Assembly: GCA_009777005.1 (NCBI GenBank)
Contig: WRMT01000087.1
Coordinates: 1-10,648, forward strand
Direction: 5' to 3'
DNA from: Methanobrevibacter sp.
Lineage (GTDB): Archaea > Methanobacteriota > Methanobacteria > Methanobacteriales > Methanobacteriaceae
Length of the DNA: 10,648 nucleotides
Shown: in pieces, positions 6,686-10,648 of the stretch
How positions within the stretch are numbered: position 1 is the first letter of the stretch
Layout: each line of letters opens with the position of its first letter
Made by a program: the position numbers and the translations under genes
The notes under the pieces: generated by a model
Seen by the model: the letters and a program-made list of their open reading frames with translations, nothing else
Databases searched by the model: none
What the model was told of the DNA's origin: nothing

Positions 6686-7302
6686 CCCTAAGCCCACACC
6701 AAGTTATATTGATTTTTTTCTTATAAAAATTTTCTGATTTTTATTACTAAATTTTTTATAATTAATATAATATATAATCTTGAAAAAGAGTTTGAATTAA
6801 ATTTTTTATAAAAAATTAAATAATTTTCTAAAAATCTATTTTATTTATATTTTTTTTAAAATAATGCCTATTAATTATTTTTACTAAAAAATATAAATTG
6901 TACTCATTTTAATTGATTAATAAATGAAAATTATAATTTTTTAAAAAAAATCATTACAGTAATTTTGGGAAAAGTTTTTAATTATTGAAGGGAAATTATA
7001 TTAAGAATATTACTTTATTTTAATAAAAATATTTTAAAAAAGATTATTTTTAAAAAATGTCATAATTTATATTAATTAGACTAAATAAAATAATTAAAAA
7101 TTATTTATTTAAAATTATAAGAATTTTCAAAATATTCATTTATCAAGAACTTTATCAAATTGACTATACTTAAAAACTTTATTTTCAATACTATAATTCC
7201 TAAGTTACAATAGAGAATAATTTAAGCTCATAAAGAGTATTTAAAAGAATAATAGGAAGTATTGTAAAAAATCATACTTGATGTTTTTTTGGAGTGTTTA
7301 AA
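6686..7302. other. Gene-free AT-rich spacer upstream of the antiporter gene
   Basis: No gene is visible on either strand. The sequence is almost entirely A/T with frequent stops. The exception is a short C-rich island, CCCTAAGCCCACACC, at about 6686-6700, just after the hairpin, which stands out from the surroundings. I could not fold it into a known RNA. Confidence 0.55.
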
Positions 7303-7315
7303 TTTATATAGGATT
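7303..7315 (+). promoter_or_regulatory. TATA box of the antiporter gene
   Basis: TTTATATAGGATT matches the archaeal TATA consensus. Transcription would begin around 7330, giving a leader of roughly 60 bases before the ATG at 7389. The same 12-mer occurs at 1485 and, on the minus strand, at 10402-10413. Confidence 0.5.
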
Positions 7316-7388
7316 CTTATTTGTTTTTAAAGAAGTTATAGCTAAATTTTCCCTTATTTAAAAAAATATAAATCATTAAGGTTTTAAA

Positions 7389-8525
7389 ATGACAATTGAG
7401 TATTATTTATTAATTTTAGCTTCTTTAATACTAATTTCAACTTTAATATCCTTGAAATTAGGAGTTTCTGTAACAATAGTTGAAATAGTTCTTGGAATTA
7501 TTGGAGGAAATATAGGAATCATAGAACCAGAAGCTTGGATCTTACTTGTAGCTACTTTTGGAGGAATACTCTTAACATTTTTATCAGGAATAGAGATTAA
7601 TGTTGAATTGATGAAGAAAAAATTTAGAGAAATTTTTCTTATAGGTATTCTATCATTTACTGCTCCATTTATGATAATTTTTTTGTTTGTATATTTTTTT
7701 ATTGGATGGGAATTTTTACCTTCCTTATTAGCTGGAACAGCTCTCTCAGAAACATCAATTGCAATTGTATATTCCACTCTTCTTCAAAGAGACTTATTTC
7801 AGCATGAAATTGGCAAAATTCTATTAGGAGCAACATTCATTACAAATTTATGTACAGCTATTGCTTTAAGTATTCTCTTTATAAAACCAGATTTATACAC
7901 GATAATTTTTTATTTAGTAGCTATTTTAGTGTTATTTTTAGCTTTTAAATATTCTCATCTAATATTTGACTCTCCCAGAATAAAAGATAAAATTCATGAA
8001 TTTGAAATAAAATATATTTTCTTCTTATTAGTAATATTAATCTTTTTTGCAAGCTTAGGAGGAGGACAAGCCATATTGCCTGCTTTTATTCTAGGATTAT
8101 TATTATCAAATCATTTCAAAACTGGATCTTTTAATGAAGAAACTAAAAAACGAATGAAAGCTATTGCTTTTACAGTTATTACTCCTATATTTTTCATTGT
8201 CGGAGGTATGAGAGTATCTTTATCATTAATTTGGGCAGGAATATTAGTTTTTACACTTGTTCTTGTTTTCAGATTATTAGCTAAATTTTTTGGTGTGTAT
8301 TTTATAAGTGGAAAATATCTAGGTTCAAATAGAAAGTATGTAGCTTTGATGATGAGTACGGGTTTAACTTTTGGTCTAGTAGCTACCACATTTGGTCTTA
8401 ATACTGGAATATTAGATCAAATGTCATATTCCATATTAACTGGAGTTTTAGTATTTAGTGCAATATTTCCAACATTAGTTGCTGAAAAATGGTTCCCACC
8501 ACATATAGACGGTCTTATAGATTAA
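7389..8525 (+). CDS. CPA2-type cation/proton antiporter membrane protein
   Basis: This is an integral membrane protein of 378 residues with about 12-13 hydrophobic helices, matching the Na+(K+)/H+ exchanger domain of the CPA2 family (KefB/NapA-like). It would exchange a monovalent cation for protons across the cytoplasmic membrane. Family marks include an inverted-repeat layout, TALSETSIAIVYSTLLQ at 117-133 in the first broken-helix region, and TPIFFIVGGMRVSLSLIW at 265-282, matching the PIFFxxxG segment. There is no C-terminal TrkA-N regulatory domain. At the ion-binding position of the next helix I read GATFITNLCTAIAL (147-160), where relatives usually have Asp (QD/TD), so Asn153 is unusual. 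AAGG at 7378-7381 is the ribosome binding site. The gene appears single, behind a TATA box at 7303. Ion specificity cannot be judged. Confidence 0.9.
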   Translation: MTIEYYLLILASLILISTLISLKLGVSVTIVEIVLGIIGGNIGIIEPEAWILLVATFGGILLTFLSGIEINVELMKKKFREIFLIGILSFTAPFMIIFLFVYFFIGWEFLPSLLAGTALSETSIAIVYSTLLQRDLFQHEIGKILLGATFITNLCTAIALSILFIKPDLYTIIFYLVAILVLFLAFKYSHLIFDSPRIKDKIHEFEIKYIFFLLVILIFFASLGGGQAILPAFILGLLLSNHFKTGSFNEETKKRMKAIAFTVITPIFFIVGGMRVSLSLIWAGILVFTLVLVFRLLAKFFGVYFISGKYLGSNRKYVALMMSTGLTFGLVATTFGLNTGILDQMSYSILTGVLVFSAIFPTLVAEKWFPPHIDGLID

Positions 8526-8624
8526 ATTAATGAATAATTTTAATCTCAATAATTTAATTAATATTTTCATTTATTATGAAAAAATCATTTCGCTAAAGAA
8601 TATAATAAAGCTCTACCATTAAAT

Positions 8625-8632
8625 AATATATA
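8625..8632 (+). promoter_or_regulatory. Candidate TATA box of the alkA-like gene
   Basis: AATATATA ends 25 bases before the ATG at 8658. With usual archaeal spacing, transcription would begin at or just before that ATG, giving a leaderless or nearly leaderless transcript. This fits the lack of a ribosome binding site before this start. Confidence 0.35.
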
Positions 8633-8657
8633 CAATCAATTAAAAAGTTGTTTAATA

Positions 8658-9580
8658 ATGAAAAGTGAAGGTGAATTTAAAAATAGAAAAGACAGTAATA
8701 ATAATATTAACTTTACATTAACTTATCATCCTCCATATTGTTGGGATAAAATATTACAATTTTTAGCTAATCGTGCAATTAAAGGTGTTGAATTAGTAAA
8801 AGATGATGCATATTTACGCACGGTTCGATTAAAGAATGAAAAAGGAAATTATTTTGATGGTTGGGTTAAAGTAAAAAATAATTCCAAGAAAAATTGCTTA
8901 ATGGTTACAATAAATGAATCTTTATTACCTGTGATGGGTGAAATAATAGCTAAACTTAAAGGTTTATTTGATTTAGAATGTGATCCCTATGTAATCTATG
9001 AAACACTTTCATCTATGAATAATATAAAACCTGGTCTGTGTGTTTTAGGAACTCGTTTACCTGGGTGTTTTGATGCTTTTGAAATGGCAACACGTGCTGT
9101 TATTGGTCAGCAAATTTCTGTAAAAGCAGCAAACACAATAGCTTCAAGAATAGCTAATACTTATGGAATCCCTATTGAAACTGGAATTGAAGGATTATCT
9201 CATAGTTTTCCATCATTCAATGATATACTATCTTTAAATGGTAATATAGATGATCATTTAGGTGTATTAGGAGTTACATCTATAAGGGCGAAAGCTATTT
9301 ATGAATTAGCACATTTAATATCAGAAAAAGTAATTTGTCATGATTCATGTATTCAAGTAGAAAAAGAAATAAAAAAATTAATGGTATTCGTGGTATTGGT
9401 AGTTGGACTGCCCAATATATTGCTATGCGTACAATGGGGTGGACTGACGCATTTCTTGTAACTGATTTAGGAATAAAAAAAGCATTGGCACCATATTCAC
9501 CAAAAGAAATCTTAAAACTAGCAGAAACTTGGCAGCCATGGGGAAGCTACGCAACAATAAATCTTTGGAATTCATTGTAA
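8658..9580 (+). pseudogene. alkA: AlkA-type 3-methyladenine DNA glycosylase, single-base frameshift
   Basis: Joining the two frames gives 307 residues with the AlkA architecture: an N-terminal AlkA_N domain (FTLTYHPPYCWDKILQFLANRAIKGVE, 19-45), then the HhH-GPD glycosylase domain. That domain has ATRAVIGQQISVKAANTIASR (144-164), the helix-hairpin-helix INGIRGIGSWTA (241-252) and the catalytic aspartate in DAFLVTDLG (Asp270). The end, AETWQPWGSYATINLW, is typical of the family. It would excise alkylated purines and start base-excision repair. The frame breaks at the seven-A run at 9371-9377; eight A would restore it. The broken product stops at 9461 without the catalytic Asp, so it would be inactive. 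No clear ribosome binding site precedes the ATG. The repair gene ogt follows 58 bases later. Confidence 0.88.
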
Positions 9581-9622
9581 TTGAAAAATTAAGAGAATAT
9601 AGATAATATGTAGGTAATTATC

Positions 9623-9630
9623 GAGGAGGT
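9623..9630 (+). promoter_or_regulatory. Strong ribosome binding site of ogt
   Basis: GAGGAGGT is an almost full match to the anti-Shine-Dalgarno sequence, 8 bases before the ATG at 9639. It is the best ribosome binding site in the window and fixes the start of the gene. Confidence 0.85.
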
Positions 9631-9638
9631 TGTAGATA

Positions 9639-10178
9639 ATGTTTTATTTTACAATTTATAAATCACCAATTGGTGAAATAACACTTGGAAGTAATGGTGT
9701 TAATCTTATAGGTTTATGGATAGAAGGACAAAAATATCATGGAAGTAATCTAGCTAGAAAAATGGTAGAAAAAAATGATATTCCTATATTTAACAGTACA
9801 ATTGAATGGTTGGATAGTTATTTTACAGGGGAAAAACCAAATGTTTCTGAATTAACATTAGCTCCTATTGGTACTGAATTTAGACAAAAAGTATGGAAAA
9901 TATTATGTAAAATACCCTATGGTGAATTAATTACATATGGAGATATTGCAAAAAAAATAGCTAGTGAAATGAACAAAAAGACTATGTCTGCTCAAGCAGT
10001 TGGGGGAGCAGTTGGTCATAATCCCATATCAATTATTATTCCTTGTCATAGAGTAGTGGGGTCAAATGGTAGTTTGACAGGTTATGCTGGAGGTATTAGT
10101 AAAAAAATAAAATTACTTGAGCTAGAAGGTGTTGATATCTCTGATTTATTTGTCCCATCTAAAGGCACAGCATTATAG
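9639..10178 (+). CDS. ogt: Methylated-DNA--[protein]-cysteine S-methyltransferase
   Basis: This suicide repair protein takes the alkyl group from O6-alkylguanine (or O4-alkylthymine) in DNA onto its own cysteine. It has 179 residues, the usual size for Ogt/AGT without an Ada domain. The N-terminal domain starts FTIYKSPIGEITLGSNG, and the linker to the active domain carries GTEFRQKVWKILCKIPYGELITYGDIA (78-104). The active site IIIPCHRVVG holds the acceptor Cys136, followed by GSLTGYAGGISKKIKLLELE (144-163) with substrate-pocket residues. In SAQAVGGAVGHNP (117-129) the position of the arginine finger of human AGT (RAVGG) is Gln119, a variant I recall from some bacterial relatives. The gene lies directly after the alkA-like gene, so both alkylation-repair routes may share a transcript. 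Confidence 0.95.
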   Translation: MFYFTIYKSPIGEITLGSNGVNLIGLWIEGQKYHGSNLARKMVEKNDIPIFNSTIEWLDSYFTGEKPNVSELTLAPIGTEFRQKVWKILCKIPYGELITYGDIAKKIASEMNKKTMSAQAVGGAVGHNPISIIIPCHRVVGSNGSLTGYAGGISKKIKLLELEGVDISDLFVPSKGTAL

Positions 10179-10195
10179 TGCATTTTGGCTTTTTT
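10165..10195 (+). terminator. Possible terminator of ogt
   Basis: GCAC at 10165-10168 can pair with GTGC at 10178-10181 around the stop codon, and a run of six T follows at 10190-10195. The stem is short, so the T-run is the main evidence. Confidence 0.35.
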
Positions 10196-10555
10196 AACAT
10201 GGGAAAATCAAGAAAATTTTTTTAGTTTGTAATTTACTTAAATATTGTTTTTAAAGATTTTATTACTATTTAAAAGAAAATGAATCAATTTACTCCCTTA
10301 AAGAGGATTTTATATGTATTCTAATTTTCATAAGCTTTTATATTACTATATCTAAATTTTATTAATAATTTAAACTTGATAAGAAATATTTAAATTGTAT
10401 AATCCTATATAAACCTTAGTATAAATAAAAAATTCATTTTATGATAGATAATTTATTAAATAAATAGTTTTTAAAGTTTAAATTGATGAAATAAATAATT
10501 TAAAAGATTTTTAATTATAGTGAATTGTAAATTTATTTTCATGAGAAATAAATTT
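10196..10555. other. Gene-free AT-rich region at the right side
   Basis: No coding frame is visible on either strand. It contains one TATA-like box read on the minus strand at 10401-10413 and a small imperfect palindrome, CTCCCTTAAAGAGGA, at about 10292-10306. The remainder is A/T-rich spacer leading into the 49-bp repeat. Confidence 0.5.
10401..10413 (-). promoter_or_regulatory. TATA-like box, orientation and target uncertain
   Basis: On the minus strand this reads TTTATATAGGATT, identical to the 13-mer at 7303-7315. It would drive leftward transcription into 10179-10375, where I see no gene. Read on the plus strand, TATATAAA is also a plausible box facing out of the window. Confidence 0.3.
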
Positions 10556-10648
10556 TTAATAAAATAATATCTCTTAAAAAATATTTAAATAATAAATTAA
10601 ATTCTTAATAAAATAATATCTCTTAAAAAATATTTAAATAATAAATTA
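10556..10648. repeat. 49-bp AT-rich tandem repeat, cut by right edge
   Basis: Copy one starts at 10556 and copy two at 10605, an exact period of 49 bp. TTAATAAAATAATATCTC and the following AT-rich bases are repeated without visible mismatch until the window ends at 10648, after 44 bases of copy two. The array probably continues beyond the window. There are no spacers, so it is not CRISPR. Confidence 0.92.

Noticed and set aside
7403..7777. Minus-strand frame inside the antiporter gene
   Set aside because: It is antisense to a well-supported membrane protein; its Lys/Ile-rich composition is expected from the complement.
8111..8389. Second minus-strand frame inside the antiporter gene
   Set aside because: Same reason: antisense shadow without recognisable motifs.
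9347..9580. Separate 77-residue gene beginning at an internal ATG
   Set aside because: From INGIRGIGSWTA onward it is the C-terminal part of AlkA; the residues before that are out-of-frame sequence, so it is a frameshift product and not a gene.

Overview
The window looks like a very AT-rich methanogen chromosome, most likely order Methanobacteriales (Methanobrevibacter or Methanosphaera type). The main evidence is a full-length cyclic 2,3-diphosphoglycerate synthetase at 2092-3471, an enzyme of methanogens that accumulate cDPG, and a UPF0058-family archaeal protein at 943-1248. Also consistent are TTTATATA boxes, oligo-T gene ends, GGAGG-type ribosome binding sites and long gene-free AT spacers. 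All genes I can support lie on the + strand.

Layout: 1-207 is a 69-bp tandem repeat cut by the left edge. 391-540 holds five 30-bp repeats that keep one frame open, and 583-903 holds scraps that look like decayed coding sequence. The UPF0058 gene is followed by about 840 bp of gene-free AT-rich DNA and then cpgS. From about 3650 to 6621 there are two copies of a GyrI-like (effector-binding-domain) gene with related upstream regions. The first copy is a broken remnant. Between them lie a SAM-dependent O-methyltransferase gene, a GNAT acetyltransferase gene and a small unrecognised gene, the last two probably an operon. After a hairpin/T-rich gene end and about 770 bp of gene-free DNA comes a CPA2-type cation/proton antiporter (7389-8525). 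Then come two alkylation-repair genes in a row: an AlkA-type DNA glycosylase (8658-9580) and an O6-alkylguanine-DNA methyltransferase (9639-10178). The right edge is gene-free and ends in a 49-bp tandem repeat, also cut by the window.

Three otherwise convincing genes (O-methyltransferase, second GyrI-like copy, AlkA) are each interrupted by one apparent missing base at a place where lengthening a short homopolymer would restore the frame. This is either sequencing/assembly error or real recent decay. They are listed as pseudogenes over their whole restored span, with the restored protein described.

Functionally, the clearest partnership is alkA-ogt, repair of alkylated DNA by base excision and by direct reversal. 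The 3.6-6.6 kb block looks like accessory cargo next to a duplicated small-molecule-binding gene. I see no CRISPR array, rRNA, tRNA or intact mobile element, and nothing that clearly amounts to a new defence or biosynthetic system.
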